From NCBI GenBank assembly GCA_938015525.1, contig CALLPC010000002.1, positions 1-64,000 on the forward strand: a stretch of DNA of 64,000 nt, read 5' to 3'. This document shows, piece after piece, positions 33,666 to 43,684 of this stretch. Under the pieces are notes generated by a model. It ran no database searches and was not told the DNA's origin. It worked only from the letters and a program-made list of their open reading frames with translations. The position numbers were made by a program, and so were the translations under genes. Position 1 is the stretch's first letter; the number at the start of each line of letters is the position of its first letter. Source of the stretch: an uncultured Dehalococcoidia bacterium (GTDB taxonomy: Bacteria > Chloroflexota > Dehalococcoidia > Tepidiformales > Tepidiformaceae).

Positions 33666-34402
33666 GCCGCACCCTCGAGCCATCCCCCTCCTGGTTCGAG
33701 ATCGACCCTGCCTTCTACGCCCATGGCGGCTCCTGCTTTTCCGACCTCGAAGCGGAATACCTCGGCGCAGTCGCGGGCCTCCGCGTCCTCGCCGGCCCCG
33801 TAAGCCCCCACAACCGGGCGGAAGAAGCCCTGTCCCTCGCCAATCTCGGCGCCCGCGTCACGGCCTGGGCACCCGACCCGGCCGCCGCCGAGCTCGCCCG
33901 CCGCCTCGCCGCCGACGCCGGCATCGAGCTCACCTGGGAGTTCGGCACCCTCGAGACGCTCGCTGCCCGCGCGCCCGCCGCCTTCGACCTTCTCTATCAC
34001 GCCTGGGGCGGCCTCGATGCGGTCGAAGATTTCGATGCCTGGGCCAGCCGCGCCGCTGCCATCCTCCGCCCTGGCGGCCGCCTCTCCCTCTACGACCGCC
34101 ACCCCTTCGCCCGCATCGTCGGTCTCCATAAGGGCCTCCTCGTCATCTCCCGCAGCTACTTCCACTTCCGCGACAGCGATAACCCGTGGACCCTCGCCGA
34201 CCTCCTCACCGCCCTCGCCGACGCCGGCTTCTCCCTCGATGCCTTCGAAGAAATCGCCGGCTCCGAGCGCTACCGCACCGACATCGACCGTCTCCCCGGC
34301 CTCGCCTGGGAGCAGCGCCTCCGCGTCCCCTCCGCGATGCTCCTCAGCGCCTCCCTTGCCGACCCCCCACCACGGGTGGCCGCCGCTCCCGCCCCGCAGT
34401 AG
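33662..34402 (+). CDS. Class I methyltransferase-like protein with degenerate SAM-binding motif
   Basis: The 246-residue protein aligns by pattern with methyltransferases whose motif I reads like HLQCGxGQDxLSLARLGAxVTGVD. Here the same place reads LAGPVSPHNRAEEALSLANLGARVTAWAPD, so the glycine-rich SAM loop is replaced by Pro/Ser/His/Asn. Later landmarks are intact: FDLLYHAWGGLDAVEDFDAW, ILRPGGRLSLYDRHPF and an aromatic-rich SRSYFHFRDSDNPWT. It may be inactive, bind another ligand, or act with a partner. It is the last gene of the MarR/phosphatase operon. Confidence 0.7.
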   Translation: MSRTLEPSPSWFEIDPAFYAHGGSCFSDLEAEYLGAVAGLRVLAGPVSPHNRAEEALSLANLGARVTAWAPDPAAAELARRLAADAGIELTWEFGTLETLAARAPAAFDLLYHAWGGLDAVEDFDAWASRAAAILRPGGRLSLYDRHPFARIVGLHKGLLVISRSYFHFRDSDNPWTLADLLTALADAGFSLDAFEEIAGSERYRTDIDRLPGLAWEQRLRVPSAMLLSASLADPPPRVAAAPAPQ

Positions 34403-34411
34403 GCTGAGTCC

Positions 34412-34780
34412 ATGGGCGAACTCGTCCCGCGCTACAAGCTCTGGCTCGAATCCCCCGGCGGGCTCGTCATGTCCGATTACCGCCTCCGCCTCCTCGCGCT
34501 CATCGCCGAGACCGGCTCCCTCGCCGCCGCCGCCTCCGCCATGGGCCTCTCCTACCGCCGCGCCTGGGGCAAAGTGAAAGAGCTCGAAACCAACCTCGGC
34601 CGCCCCCTCGTCCGCTCCGAAGTCGGCGGCGCCGGCGGCGGCCACACCGCCCTCACCCCCGAGGGTGCGCGCCTCCTCGAAGCCTACGACCGCTTCCGCC
34701 GCCGCGTCGACGCCGCCGTCCAGGCCGCCTTCGCCGAGGAACTCGCTCCCCTCGCCGCCCCGCACCGTCCCACCGCGTAA
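34412..34780 (+). CDS. ModE-like winged-helix regulator (DNA-binding domain only)
   Basis: The 122-residue protein is a LysR-like winged helix of the ModE N-terminal type: LLALIAETGSLAAAASAMGLSYRRAWGKVKELETNLGRPLV, with the GGAGGGHTALTPEG wing. It lacks the C-terminal molybdate-binding domains of full ModE. Single-domain forms often control molybdate or tungstate uptake or molybdoenzymes, but no such gene is adjacent. TAGGCT (34400-34405) ends six bases before the ATG, so the transcript may be leaderless. Confidence 0.85.
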   Translation: MGELVPRYKLWLESPGGLVMSDYRLRLLALIAETGSLAAAASAMGLSYRRAWGKVKELETNLGRPLVRSEVGGAGGGHTALTPEGARLLEAYDRFRRRVDAAVQAAFAEELAPLAAPHRPTA

Positions 34781-34806
34781 GCACGCCCTCGGCTACCCTG
34801 TACCCC

Positions 34807-36570
34807 ATGCTCAAGGACGCCTACTGCGGCGAGCTCCGCCGCTCCGACGAAGGCCGCCGCGTCACCCTCGCCGGCTGGGTCCACCGCCGCCGCGACCACG
34901 GCGGCCTCATCTTCATCGACCTCCGCGACACCTCCGGTATCGTCCAGCTCGTCTTCAACCCCGATACCCCCGAGGCCCACGCCGTCGCCCACCGCGCCCG
35001 CATCGAATGGGTCCTCCAGGTCACAGGCACCGTCGCCCTCCGCACCCCCGCCACCGTCAACCCCAACCTCCCCACTGGCGAAATCGAAGTCATCCCCTCC
35101 GCCTGCACCGTCCTCGCCGAGGCCCAGACCCCGCCCTTCTACATCAACGAACCCGCCGACGTCGACGAACACCTCCGCCTCAAGTACCGCTACCTCGACC
35201 TCCGCCGTCCCGAGGTCGCCCGCGTCATCAAGCTCCGCCACGAGGTCGTCCGCTTCATCCGCGACTACCTCAGCGCCCGCGGCTTCTGCGAAATCGAAAC
35301 CCCCACCCTCATCAAGAGCACCCCCGAAGGCGCCCGCGACTTCCTCGTCCCTGCCCGAATCCGGCCCGGGACCTTCTTCGCACTCCCCCAGTCGCCCCAG
35401 ATCCTCAAACAGCTCCTCATGGCCGCCGGCTTCGAAAAGTACTTCCAGCTCGCCCGCTGCTACCGCGACGAAGACTTCCGCGCCAACCGCGTCGCCGAGC
35501 ACACCCAGCTCGACCTCGAAATGGCCTTCGTCGATGAAAACGACGTGATGGCCCTCGTCGAAGACCTCTACGTCGAACTCCTCTCCCGCTTCGGTACCGC
35601 AAAGCTCCCCTCCCGGGCCATCCCCCGCCTCACCTACACCGAGTGCATCGAAAAATACGGCATCGACCGGCCCGACCTCCGCTACGGCCTCGAATTCGTC
35701 GACATCTCCGAGCCCCTCCGGGGAACCACCTTCCAGGTCTTCGCCGGCGCCCTCGCCGCCGGCGGCAGGGTCAAGGCCATCCGCGTCCCGGGCCAGGCTG
35801 AAATGCCCCGTCGCGAGATCGACGACCTCACCGCCATCGCCCGCGGCGGCGGCGCGAAGGGCCTCGCCTACATCGGCTTCATGCCCGGCGAGCCGCGCTC
35901 CCCCATCGCCAAGTTCCTCACCCCCGGCGAGCTCGCCGCCATCCGCACACTGACCGGCGCCCGCGACGGCGACATGCTGTTCATCGTCGCCGACCAGCCG
36001 GCCATCGTCGCCCGCTCCCTCCACGAAGTCCGCGACGAGCTCGGCACTCGCCTCCGTCTCAAGGACCCCTCCGTCTACCGGATGGCCTGGGTCACCGGCT
36101 TCCCGCTCCTCGAGTGGCGCCCCGAGGAAAACCGCTGGGATGCCACCCACAACCCCTTCAGCGGCTTCCTCCCCGAGCACGAACCCCTCCTCGATACCGA
36201 CCCCGGCGCCGTCATCGCCCGCCAGTACGACCTCATCCTCAACGGCGCCGAGATCGGAGGCGGCTCCATCCGCATCAACGACCGCCGCCACCAGGAGAAA
36301 ATCTTCACCCTCATGGGCTACACCCCCGAAGAACAGCAGGAGCGCTTCGGCGTCATCCTCGAAGCCCTCGACTACGGCGTTCCCCCCGAAGGCGGCGTCG
36401 GCATGGGCATCGACCGCCTCATGATGTCCCTCGTCGGCACCGACAACATCCGCGACGTCATCGCCTTCCCCAAGACCTCCTCCGGCACCGACCCCCTCAT
36501 GGGAGCCCCCTCCCCCGTCGACCCGAAGCAGCTCGAAGAGCTCGGCATCCGGGTCATCGCCCCGGCGTAA
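34807..36570 (+). CDS. aspS: Aspartyl-tRNA synthetase
   Basis: The 587-residue class II synthetase has the bacterial layout. The OB-fold anticodon domain contains LAGWVHRRRDHGGLIFIDLRD. Catalytic motif 1 lies near FLSARGFCEIETP-like text. Motif 2 is QLARCYRDEDFRANR, the large GAD insertion domain follows, and motif 3 is GMGIDRLMM. It charges tRNA-Asp; whether it also charges tRNA-Asn cannot be told here. TACCCT (34794-34799) sits seven bases before the ATG. It stands between a regulator and an ABC transporter operon. Confidence 0.97.
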   Translation: MLKDAYCGELRRSDEGRRVTLAGWVHRRRDHGGLIFIDLRDTSGIVQLVFNPDTPEAHAVAHRARIEWVLQVTGTVALRTPATVNPNLPTGEIEVIPSACTVLAEAQTPPFYINEPADVDEHLRLKYRYLDLRRPEVARVIKLRHEVVRFIRDYLSARGFCEIETPTLIKSTPEGARDFLVPARIRPGTFFALPQSPQILKQLLMAAGFEKYFQLARCYRDEDFRANRVAEHTQLDLEMAFVDENDVMALVEDLYVELLSRFGTAKLPSRAIPRLTYTECIEKYGIDRPDLRYGLEFVDISEPLRGTTFQVFAGALAAGGRVKAIRVPGQAEMPRREIDDLTAIARGGGAKGLAYIGFMPGEPRSPIAKFLTPGELAAIRTLTGARDGDMLFIVADQPAIVARSLHEVRDELGTRLRLKDPSVYRMAWVTGFPLLEWRPEENRWDATHNPFSGFLPEHEPLLDTDPGAVIARQYDLILNGAEIGGGSIRINDRRHQEKIFTLMGYTPEEQQERFGVILEALDYGVPPEGGVGMGIDRLMMSLVGTDNIRDVIAFPKTSSGTDPLMGAPSPVDPKQLEELGIRVIAPA

Positions 36571-36707
36571 AGCACCCTTTTCCCCCGGCCGTGAGCCGAT
36601 GCATCCCCCGAGCCCGCTGCGGCGTGTACGCTAATAGGCCATCCGGAGCCCGCACCCGCCGCCCCGGGTTCCCGCCCGCGAAACCGCTGACGCTGGGAGT
36701 CCGCTCG

Positions 36708-38369
36708 ATGTCCAACCGCATGCTCGCCCTCATGATGGGCATCGTCGCCTTCCTCATCCTCGCCGTCGGCGTCGTCTTCGTCATCGCCCTCGCCGGCGGC
36801 AGCGACGACGCCTCCCCGGCCAGCAACGGCTCCGAAAACCGCCCCCGCTCCGCCAGCGGCGGCATCTGCAGCGGCAAGTCCCTCATCGTCCCCGGCTCCC
36901 AGCCCAATACCGTCCTCGACCCCATCCAGGTCGTCGACGTCTCCACCAGCGAATACGTCGTCGAAATCTTCGGCGGCCTCGTCACCCTCGACCCCGACCT
37001 CCAGGTCGTCGGCGATGTCGCCGAGTCCTGGCAGGTCTCCAACGGCGGCCGCACCTACACCTTCCGCCTCCGCGATAACGTCGTCTTCCACACCGGCAAC
37101 CAGCGCCGCGTCACCGCCGAAGACGTCAAATACTCCATCGAGCGCGCCGCCGACCCCGCCAACGCCTCCCCGACCGTCGTCGCCTACCTCGGCAACATCG
37201 TCGGCCTCAAGGACCGCTTCCAGGGCCGCGCCCCCTCCGTCTCCGGCGTCAAAGTCATCGATGAACGCACCCTCCAGGTCGACCTCATCGAGCCCTCCGA
37301 CTACTTCATCTTCGAACTCACCTACCCTGTCTCCTTCATCGTCGACCGCCAGCAAATCGAATCCGACCCCCGCAACTGGACCCGCAACCCCAACGGCACC
37401 GGCCCCTTCCGCCTCGCCGAATTCAAGCCCGCCGAGCGCATCCGCCTCGTCAAAAACCCGCGCTACCACCTCGGCGCGCCCAAGGTCGACGAGGTCATCT
37501 TCCAGCTCGGCGGCGGCTCCCTCCTCACCCAGTACCAGAACGACGAAATCCACCTGACCCCCCTCCCGGCCTCCCTCCTCGATTCCATCCTCGACCGCTC
37601 CAACCCCCTGTCGAAGGACTACCGCTCCTACCCCGGCCTCGCCACCTTCTACTTCACCCTCAACCCAAACAAAGCCCCCTTCGATGACCCTAAGGTCCGC
37701 CAGGCCTTCGCCATGGCCATCGACCGCGAAACCATCCGCACCGTCCTCCTCTTCGATTACTACGACGTCGCCCAGGGCATCGTTCCCGGCGCCATGCCCG
37801 GCCGCTCCAGCTCCGTCAAAACCTATCCCTACGACCCCCAGCGCGCCAGGCAGCTCCTCGCCGAGTCCAAATACGCCCGCAACATGCCACGCATCGTCCT
37901 CACCTACGCCGGGACCGGCGCCGCACCCGGCGACCTCCTCGTCGCCATCCAGGAAAACTGGCAGCAGGTCCTCGGCGTCACCGTCGAACTCCAGGCCATC
38001 GATACCGCCGCCTTCCTCCGCGAACAGCGCCAGGGCAACTTCCAGATCCAGAGCGAAGGCTGGTCCGCCGACTACCCCGACCCCGAGAACTTCCTCGGCA
38101 AACTCTTCGCCAGCGATAGCCCCCTCAACTACACCAAGTACAACAACCCCGAGGTCGATGCCCTCCTCAAGCAGGCCCGGGTCGAAACGAACCGGGAGCG
38201 CCGCTACCAGCTCTACGGCCAGGCCGAGCAAAAAATCATCGACGACGCCTCCATCATCCCCACCTTCTGGTCCGTCGAGCACATGCTCGTCAAACCCTGC
38301 GTCAAAGGCCTGCCCGACGCCCCGATGACCATCCCCAAGTTCCGGTACGTCGAAATCAAGGAGCCCTGA
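36708..38369 (+). CDS. Peptide/nickel-type ABC transporter substrate-binding protein (SBP family 5)
   Basis: The 553-residue extracellular binding protein has an N-terminal membrane segment (residues 4-30, MLALMMGIVAFLILAVGVVF), no lipobox Cys at the segment end, and the family 5 core: GGLVTLDPDLQVVGDVAESW, TYTFRLRDNVVFHTG, DVKYSIERAADP, NPNGTGPFRLAEF, FAMAIDRETI and YPDPENFLGKLF. It captures peptides or other ligands for the two permeases encoded directly downstream. The anchor looks like an uncleaved signal segment. The start ATG has GGGAG upstream. Confidence 0.92.
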   Translation: MSNRMLALMMGIVAFLILAVGVVFVIALAGGSDDASPASNGSENRPRSASGGICSGKSLIVPGSQPNTVLDPIQVVDVSTSEYVVEIFGGLVTLDPDLQVVGDVAESWQVSNGGRTYTFRLRDNVVFHTGNQRRVTAEDVKYSIERAADPANASPTVVAYLGNIVGLKDRFQGRAPSVSGVKVIDERTLQVDLIEPSDYFIFELTYPVSFIVDRQQIESDPRNWTRNPNGTGPFRLAEFKPAERIRLVKNPRYHLGAPKVDEVIFQLGGGSLLTQYQNDEIHLTPLPASLLDSILDRSNPLSKDYRSYPGLATFYFTLNPNKAPFDDPKVRQAFAMAIDRETIRTVLLFDYYDVAQGIVPGAMPGRSSSVKTYPYDPQRARQLLAESKYARNMPRIVLTYAGTGAAPGDLLVAIQENWQQVLGVTVELQAIDTAAFLREQRQGNFQIQSEGWSADYPDPENFLGKLFASDSPLNYTKYNNPEVDALLKQARVETNRERRYQLYGQAEQKIIDDASIIPTFWSVEHMLVKPCVKGLPDAPMTIPKFRYVEIKEP

Positions 38370-38372
38370 CCC

Positions 38373-39323
38373 GTGGCACCGGGCCTCGCCGGCTACATCG
38401 TCCGTCGGCTGCTCTGGGCGATACCGGTCCTCTTCGCCATCTCCGTCATCGTCTTCTACATGCTCCGGCTCGCCCCCGGCGACCCGGTCGATTCCCTCCT
38501 CGGCCAGCGCTACCGGGAAGAAGAAGCCGCGCTCATCCGCAAAAAATACGGCTACGACCAGCCCATCCACATCCAGTACGTCAAATACATCCACAACCTC
38601 CTCAAGGGTGACCTCGGCGTCTCCACCCGCCACCAGTCCTTCACCGTCACCGAAATCATCATCCCCAAGATCTGGGTCTCCACCCGCCTCGGCATCATCG
38701 CCCTCGCCGTCAGCTTCTTCCTCGGCATCTCAGCCGGCATCTACGCAGCCATCGCCCGCGGTACCTTCCTCGACCCGCTCACCATCTCCTTCTGGCTCGC
38801 CATCGATGCCGTGCCCATCTTCGTCGCCGTCCCCTTCCTCCAGTGGCTCTTCGCCGTCAGGCTCGACCTCATCGGCCTGAGCTGGCAGGGCTTCACCAGC
38901 CCCAACATCATCCTCCCCATCCTCGTCCTCGCCCTGCCCGGCACCGCCGGCATCGCCCGCTTCGTCCGCGCCTCCGTCCTCGGGGTCCTCCGCGAAGACT
39001 ACGTCCGCACCGCCCGCGCCAAAGGCCTCCCCGAGCGCATCGTCATCATCCGCCACGTCGCCCGGAACGCCCTCCTCCCCCTCATCACCATCATCGGGCT
39101 CTCCCTCCCCGGCGTCGCCGGCGGCTCCCTCATCGTCGAACAGCTCTTCGGCATCCCCGGCATCGGCGCCGAAAGCTTCGAAGCCGTCCTCGCACCCGAC
39201 TTCGACGTGATCCTCGCCCTCGTCCTCTTCGGCTCCGTCCTCTTCGTCCTCGCCAACATCCTCATCGATATCCTCTACGCCGTCATCGACCCGCGAATCC
39301 GCCTCGGGGCCCAGCGCGGATGA
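38373..39323 (+). CDS. Peptide-type ABC transporter permease (DppB class)
   Basis: The 316-residue permease begins YIVRRLLWAIPVLFAISVIV, the standard DppB start. It carries LRLAPGDPVD, the EAA-type loop DYVRTARAKGLPERIVIIRHVARNALLPL, and the terminal LFGIPGIGAESFEAVL. It forms the channel with the DppC-class permease whose start overlaps its stop (ATGA). The start is GTG 38373, three bases after the binding-protein gene. No ATPase gene follows. Confidence 0.93.
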   Translation: MAPGLAGYIVRRLLWAIPVLFAISVIVFYMLRLAPGDPVDSLLGQRYREEEAALIRKKYGYDQPIHIQYVKYIHNLLKGDLGVSTRHQSFTVTEIIIPKIWVSTRLGIIALAVSFFLGISAGIYAAIARGTFLDPLTISFWLAIDAVPIFVAVPFLQWLFAVRLDLIGLSWQGFTSPNIILPILVLALPGTAGIARFVRASVLGVLREDYVRTARAKGLPERIVIIRHVARNALLPLITIIGLSLPGVAGGSLIVEQLFGIPGIGAESFEAVLAPDFDVILALVLFGSVLFVLANILIDILYAVIDPRIRLGAQRG

Positions 39324-40300
39324 GCACCGCCGTCTCGACCGCCGACCCCCTCGCCTTCGAAACCCGCGCCGTCTCGAACCGGCGCCGCTTCCTCCGCCAG
39401 CTCCTGCGAAAAAAACTCGCCATGCTGGCCATCGCCTACCTCGCCATCTTCTACACCTGCGGCATCTTCGCCCCCCTCATCGCACCGCACGACCCCTACC
39501 AGCAAAACCTCACCCCGGGCGCCACCCGCCAGGGCCCCTCCGCCGAGCACTGGCTCGGCACCGACGCCCTCGGCCGCGACCTCGCCAGCCGCGTCATCTA
39601 CGCCGCCCGCACCACCGTCGTCTTCACCATCGTCGTCCTCATCAGCGGCAGCCTCGTCCTCGGCCTCGGTCTCGGCCTCCTCGCAGGCTACCGCGGCGGC
39701 TGGATCGATACCCTCATCATGCGCGTCGGCGAAGTCCTTGCAGGCCTCCCCACCCTCCTCCTCATGCTCGCCATCACCGCCGCCTTCCGTACCCGCATCA
39801 ACGACGTCGCCTTCTGGCTCCAGGACAACACCTTCCTCGGGAACGACGCCCGCACCTTCGTCAAATTCAGCATCATCGTCTTCGCGACCGTTCCCTTCGC
39901 CTGGATCGGCACCAGCCGCATCGTCCGCAGCCAGGCCTTGGCCATCCGTGAAGAAACCTACGTCCTCGCCGCCGAGGCCATGGGCGCCTCCCCGTGGCGC
40001 ATCATCTCCCGCCATATCCTCCCGGGCGTCCTCCCCCTCTTCGTCGTCGGCGTCTCCGCCGGCATGGCCGGCACCGCCGGCGCCGAGGTCACCCTCAGCT
40101 TCCTCGGCCTCGGCATCGACCCGCCCACCGCCAGCTTCGGCTCACTCATCGCCGCCGGCGCCGGTCCCCAGACGTTCGAACGCTACCCCCACCTCCTCCT
40201 CGCCCCCGCCATCCCCGTCACCCTCTTCTTCTTCGCCTGGAACCTCCTCGGCGACGCCCTCGTCGACCTCCTCGAACCCCGTACCCAGGCCCTTCGCTGA
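39320..40300 (+). CDS. Peptide-type ABC transporter permease (DppC class)
   Basis: The 326-residue permease shows HWLGTDALGRDLASRVIYAART, the DppC/OppC hallmark, LAGYRGGWIDTLIMR, the coupling loop EETYVLAAEAMGASPWRIISRHILP, and LSFLGLGIDPPTASFG. A loop with NDVAFWLQDNTFLGND inserted before the coupling region is longer than in the E. coli proteins. The two ATPases (DppD/DppF) needed for transport are not in this window and must be supplied from elsewhere. Confidence 0.93.
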   Translation: MSTAVSTADPLAFETRAVSNRRRFLRQLLRKKLAMLAIAYLAIFYTCGIFAPLIAPHDPYQQNLTPGATRQGPSAEHWLGTDALGRDLASRVIYAARTTVVFTIVVLISGSLVLGLGLGLLAGYRGGWIDTLIMRVGEVLAGLPTLLLMLAITAAFRTRINDVAFWLQDNTFLGNDARTFVKFSIIVFATVPFAWIGTSRIVRSQALAIREETYVLAAEAMGASPWRIISRHILPGVLPLFVVGVSAGMAGTAGAEVTLSFLGLGIDPPTASFGSLIAAGAGPQTFERYPHLLLAPAIPVTLFFFAWNLLGDALVDLLEPRTQALR

Positions 40301-40329
40301 CGCCCGCCGGCCCCAGCCCGCCCGTTTGC

Positions 40330-40351
40330 TATACTCGTTCACGGAGGAACG
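40330..40351 (+). promoter_or_regulatory. TATACT -10 box and CGTTC/GAACG inverted repeat before tig
   Basis: TATACT at 40330-40335 is a near-perfect -10. Immediately after it, CGTTC (40336-40340) and GAACG (40347-40351) form an inverted repeat that spans the predicted transcription start, so it fits a repressor site better than an RNA hairpin. No clear -35 is seen. Confidence 0.5.
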
Positions 40352-40360
40352 TTTCAGCCC

Positions 40361-41653
40361 GTGAAGGTTACGCTCGAGCGGCTGCCCGAAAGCCGCGTCA
40401 AACTCGAAATCGAAGTCGATGACGAGCGACTCGAACGCTCGCTCGATGCCGCCTACCGCCGCATCGCCCGGCGCAACCGCTTCCCCGGCTTCCGCCCCGG
40501 GAGAGCCCCACGTGCCATCGTCGAGCGCGCCTACGGCCGCCAGGGCCTCATCCGCGAAGCCCTCGATACCCTCGTCCCCGACGTCTACAACGAAGCCATC
40601 GAAGCCGAAGACGTCCCCGCTATCGGCCAGCCTGAGCTCGAAATCGACTCCCTCGAGCCGCTCCGCTTCAAAGCCATCGTCCCCGTTCGCCCCTCCGTCC
40701 AGCTCAACGACTACCGCAGCATCCGGGTCGAACGCGAGCAGGTCGACGTCACCCCCGAAATGGTCGATGAGCAGCTCCAGGCCCTCCGCAAGCGGCACGC
40801 CACCCACGCCCCCGTCGACCGCCCCGTCCAGTGGAACGACATCCTCATCGCCGACGTCTCAGCCACCATCGACGGCGAAGAAGTCCTCCGCGACGACCGC
40901 GCCGAGTTCCAGCTGCGCGAAGGCGAGACCCTCTTCGTCCAGGGCCTCGCCGAGGCCTTCCTCGGCCTCGAAAAAGGAAAATCGCGCACCTTCGACCTCG
41001 ACTTCCCCGCCGATTTCCGCATCGAACGCTTCCAGGGCAAGACGGCAACCTTCACCATCACCCTGCACGAGGTAAAAGAAGAGCAGCTGCCTGCCCTCGA
41101 TGACGAATTCGCCCAGTCCATCAACGCCGACGAATTCCCTACCCTCCAGGCCCTCCGCGAGCGCATCGAGGCCGACCTGCGCCGCAACCTCGAAGAAGCC
41201 GCCGAAAACCGCTTCCGCGCCGCCGCCGTCGATAAACTCGTCGAAATCGCCACCATCGAATACCCGCGCATCCTCGTCGAGCACGAAATCGACCACCTCA
41301 TCCGCGATGCGATGGGCAACGACCGGCAGCAGTACCTCGCCTACCTCCAGACCATCGGCCGCACCGAACAGGAGTTCCGCGAGACATGGCGCGAGGCCGC
41401 CGAAACCCGCGTCAAACGTTCCCTCGTCCTCGAAGCCCTCGCCGAAGCTGAAGGCATCGACGTAACAGCCGAAGAAATACAGCAGGAGCTCGACGCGCTG
41501 GTCGCACCCATGGGCGACGATGCCGAACGGTTCCGCCAGATGTTCGCCACCGAAGAGGGGGTCGCCACCCTCCGCCGGAACCTGCTTTCGCGGAAGACCC
41601 TCGAACGCCTCAGCGCCCTCGCACGGGGCGAACTCCAGGAGGAACAGGCATGA
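40361..41653 (+). CDS. tig: Trigger factor
   Basis: The 430-residue chaperone has the ribosome-binding N-terminal domain with the signature [15 protein letters not shown], a central PPIase-like domain ([32 protein letters not shown]) and a helical C-terminal arm ([29 protein letters not shown]). It receives nascent chains at the ribosome exit and folds them. GTG 40361 is the start. It overlaps clpP by four bases, so the chaperone and the ClpXP protease are made from one operon, a common order. Confidence 0.95.
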   Translation: MKVTLERLPESRVKLEIEVDDERLERSLDAAYRRIARRNRFPGFRPGRAPRAIVERAYGRQGLIREALDTLVPDVYNEAIEAEDVPAIGQPELEIDSLEPLRFKAIVPVRPSVQLNDYRSIRVEREQVDVTPEMVDEQLQALRKRHATHAPVDRPVQWNDILIADVSATIDGEEVLRDDRAEFQLREGETLFVQGLAEAFLGLEKGKSRTFDLDFPADFRIERFQGKTATFTITLHEVKEEQLPALDDEFAQSINADEFPTLQALRERIEADLRRNLEEAAENRFRAAAVDKLVEIATIEYPRILVEHEIDHLIRDAMGNDRQQYLAYLQTIGRTEQEFRETWREAAETRVKRSLVLEALAEAEGIDVTAEEIQQELDALVAPMGDDAERFRQMFATEEGVATLRRNLLSRKTLERLSALARGELQEEQA

Positions 41654-42282
41654 GCCAGCACCAGACCCCGCGCGTCCACCCCCTCATCTACGACGTCATC
41701 CCCACCGTCATCGAATCCGGCCCCCGCTCCGAGCGCGCCTTCGATATCTTCTCCCTCCTCCTCAAAGAACGGATCATCTTCCTCGGCACCCCCATCGACG
41801 ACCAGGTCGCCAACCTCATCGTCGCCCAGCTCCTCTACCTCCAGCGCGAAGACCCCGAGCGCGACATCTCCCTCTACATCCACTCCCCCGGCGGCGTCAT
41901 CACCGCCGGCCTCGCCATCTACGACACCATGCAGCTCATCGAGCCCGATGTCTCCACCATCGCCGTCGGGCAGACCGCCTCCATGGCTACCGTCCTCCTC
42001 TGCGCCGGCGCCAAGGGCAAGCGCTACGCCCTCCCCAACGCCACCGTCCACATGCACCAGGCTCTCGGCGGCGCCCGCGGCCAGGCCGCCGATATCGAAA
42101 TCGCCGCCAAGGAAATCCTCCGCAACAACGAAATCATCCGGAACATCATCGCCAGGCACACCGGCCAGCCCGTCGAACGCGTCACCCGCGACTTCGACCG
42201 CGACTTCTACCTCGACGCCGAAGGCGCCAAAGAATACGGCTTCGTCGACGAACTCCTCCGCCCCGTCGCGGAACCCAACTAG
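41650..42282 (+). CDS. clpP: ATP-dependent Clp protease proteolytic subunit
   Basis: The 210-residue serine protease has the catalytic triad Ser111 ([11 protein letters not shown]), His136 (VHMHQALGG) and Asp185 (DFDRDFYL). [18 protein letters not shown] is the oligomer and substrate-binding strand. ClpP forms two seven-membered rings that degrade proteins fed by ClpX, whose gene follows 29 bases later. The N-terminal 15 residues probably include a short propeptide. Confidence 0.97.
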   Translation: MSQHQTPRVHPLIYDVIPTVIESGPRSERAFDIFSLLLKERIIFLGTPIDDQVANLIVAQLLYLQREDPERDISLYIHSPGGVITAGLAIYDTMQLIEPDVSTIAVGQTASMATVLLCAGAKGKRYALPNATVHMHQALGGARGQAADIEIAAKEILRNNEIIRNIIARHTGQPVERVTRDFDRDFYLDAEGAKEYGFVDELLRPVAEPN

Positions 42283-42311
42283 ACAGCACACGCAGAGGGG
42301 ACACCACCGCC

Positions 42312-43631
42312 TTGGCCACCAACCGAACCAACCGCGTCCAGTACCACTGCTCCTTCTGCGGAAAGAGCCAGGACCAGGTCCGGCGCCTCATCGCCGGCCC
42401 CGGCGCCGTCTACATCTGCGATGAATGCGTCGACCTCTGCCGCGAAATCATCGACGAAGAAAACGGCCAGGCCGCATCCGGCTCCGCCAGCCGCCAGGGC
42501 AGCGTCACCCTCCAGAACGTCCCCCCGCCGCGCAAAATCTACGAACACCTCAACGAATACGTCATCGGCCAGGAACAGGCCAAAAAAGTCCTCTCCGTCG
42601 CCGTCTACAACCACTACAAGCGCATCGGCCAGCCCCCGGACGGCGATATCGAGCTCGAAAAGTCCAACATCCTCCTCGTCGGCCCCACCGGCGTCGGCAA
42701 AACCTACCTCGCCAAGACGCTCGCAAGGCTCCTCGATGTCCCCTTCTCCATCGCCGACGCCACCGCCCTCACCGAAGCCGGCTACGTCGGCGAAGACGTC
42801 GAAAACATCCTCCTCCACCTCATCCAGGCCGCTGACTTCGATATCCAGAAGGCCGAGCGCGGCATCATCTACATCGACGAAATCGACAAGATCGCCCGCA
42901 AAGGCGATAACCCCTCCATCACCCGCGACGTCTCCGGCGAAGGCGTCCAGCAGGCCCTCCTCAAGATCATCGAGGGCTGCGTCGCCAACGTCCCGCCCCA
43001 GGGCGGCCGCAAACACCCCCACCAGGACTTCCTCCAGATCAACACCGCCAACATCCTCTTCATCTGCGGCGGCGCCTTCGAAGGCCTCGAAAACCACATC
43101 GAAAAGCGCCTCACTCGCGACCACGTCCGCCTCGGATTCCAGGCCGCCCAGCGCGGCGGCCTCCGCGGCCAAAAGCGCAAAGACGAACTCCTCGCCCGCG
43201 TCACCCACGACGACCTCCTCGAGTTCGGCCTCATCCCCGAGTTCGTCGGCCGCCTCCCCATGGTCGTCGGCCTCCAGTCCCTCGACGAAGACGCCCTCGT
43301 CCGCATCCTCACCGAACCCAAAAACGCCCTCGTCAAACAGTACCAGCGCTACTTCGCCATGGATGGCGTCGAACTCGTCTTCACCGACGACGCCCTCCGC
43401 GCCGTCGCCGACCTCGCCATCAAACACAAGACCGGCGCTCGCGGCCTCCGCACCGTCCTCGAAGAAACCCTCATGGACGTCATGTACGAAATCCCCGGCC
43501 GCACCGACATCAAAAAGTGCGTCGTCAACGCCGACTGCGTCATCAACAAGACCCGGCCGCTCCTCCTCACCCGCGGCGGCCAGGCCGTCGACCTCTCCAC
43601 CTCCGGCGAAGGGGTGCGCGAACCCGCCTGA
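42312..43631 (+). CDS. clpX: ATP-dependent Clp protease ATP-binding subunit ClpX
   Basis: The 439-residue AAA+ unfoldase has the N-terminal zinc finger (Cys13 and Cys16 in HCSFCGKSQ; the second pair in [10 protein letters not shown]), Walker [13 protein letters not shown], Walker [12 protein letters not shown], the GYVGEDVEN pore loop and the sensor region PEFVGRLP. The ClpP-docking loop of the usual IGF type appears as LGF (HVRLGFQ), a mild variant. It starts at TTG 42312 (Met-Ala-Thr), with AGAGGGG upstream. It unfolds tagged proteins and feeds them to ClpP. Confidence 0.96.
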   Translation: MATNRTNRVQYHCSFCGKSQDQVRRLIAGPGAVYICDECVDLCREIIDEENGQAASGSASRQGSVTLQNVPPPRKIYEHLNEYVIGQEQAKKVLSVAVYNHYKRIGQPPDGDIELEKSNILLVGPTGVGKTYLAKTLARLLDVPFSIADATALTEAGYVGEDVENILLHLIQAADFDIQKAERGIIYIDEIDKIARKGDNPSITRDVSGEGVQQALLKIIEGCVANVPPQGGRKHPHQDFLQINTANILFICGGAFEGLENHIEKRLTRDHVRLGFQAAQRGGLRGQKRKDELLARVTHDDLLEFGLIPEFVGRLPMVVGLQSLDEDALVRILTEPKNALVKQYQRYFAMDGVELVFTDDALRAVADLAIKHKTGARGLRTVLEETLMDVMYEIPGRTDIKKCVVNADCVINKTRPLLLTRGGQAVDLSTSGEGVREPA

Positions 43632-43684
43632 CCCCTCCACCCTCCGCCCCTCCCTGTGCTTCAATACCACCGCGGAGGTGCGCC

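Noticed and set aside
34684-36291. A 535-codon open frame antisense to aspS
   Set aside because: Low-complexity acidic shadow of a certain gene.
40336-40351. RNA thermometer hairpin hiding the tig ribosome-binding site
   Set aside because: The left arm lies upstream of the transcription start predicted from TATACT, so it would not be in the RNA; an operator fits better.
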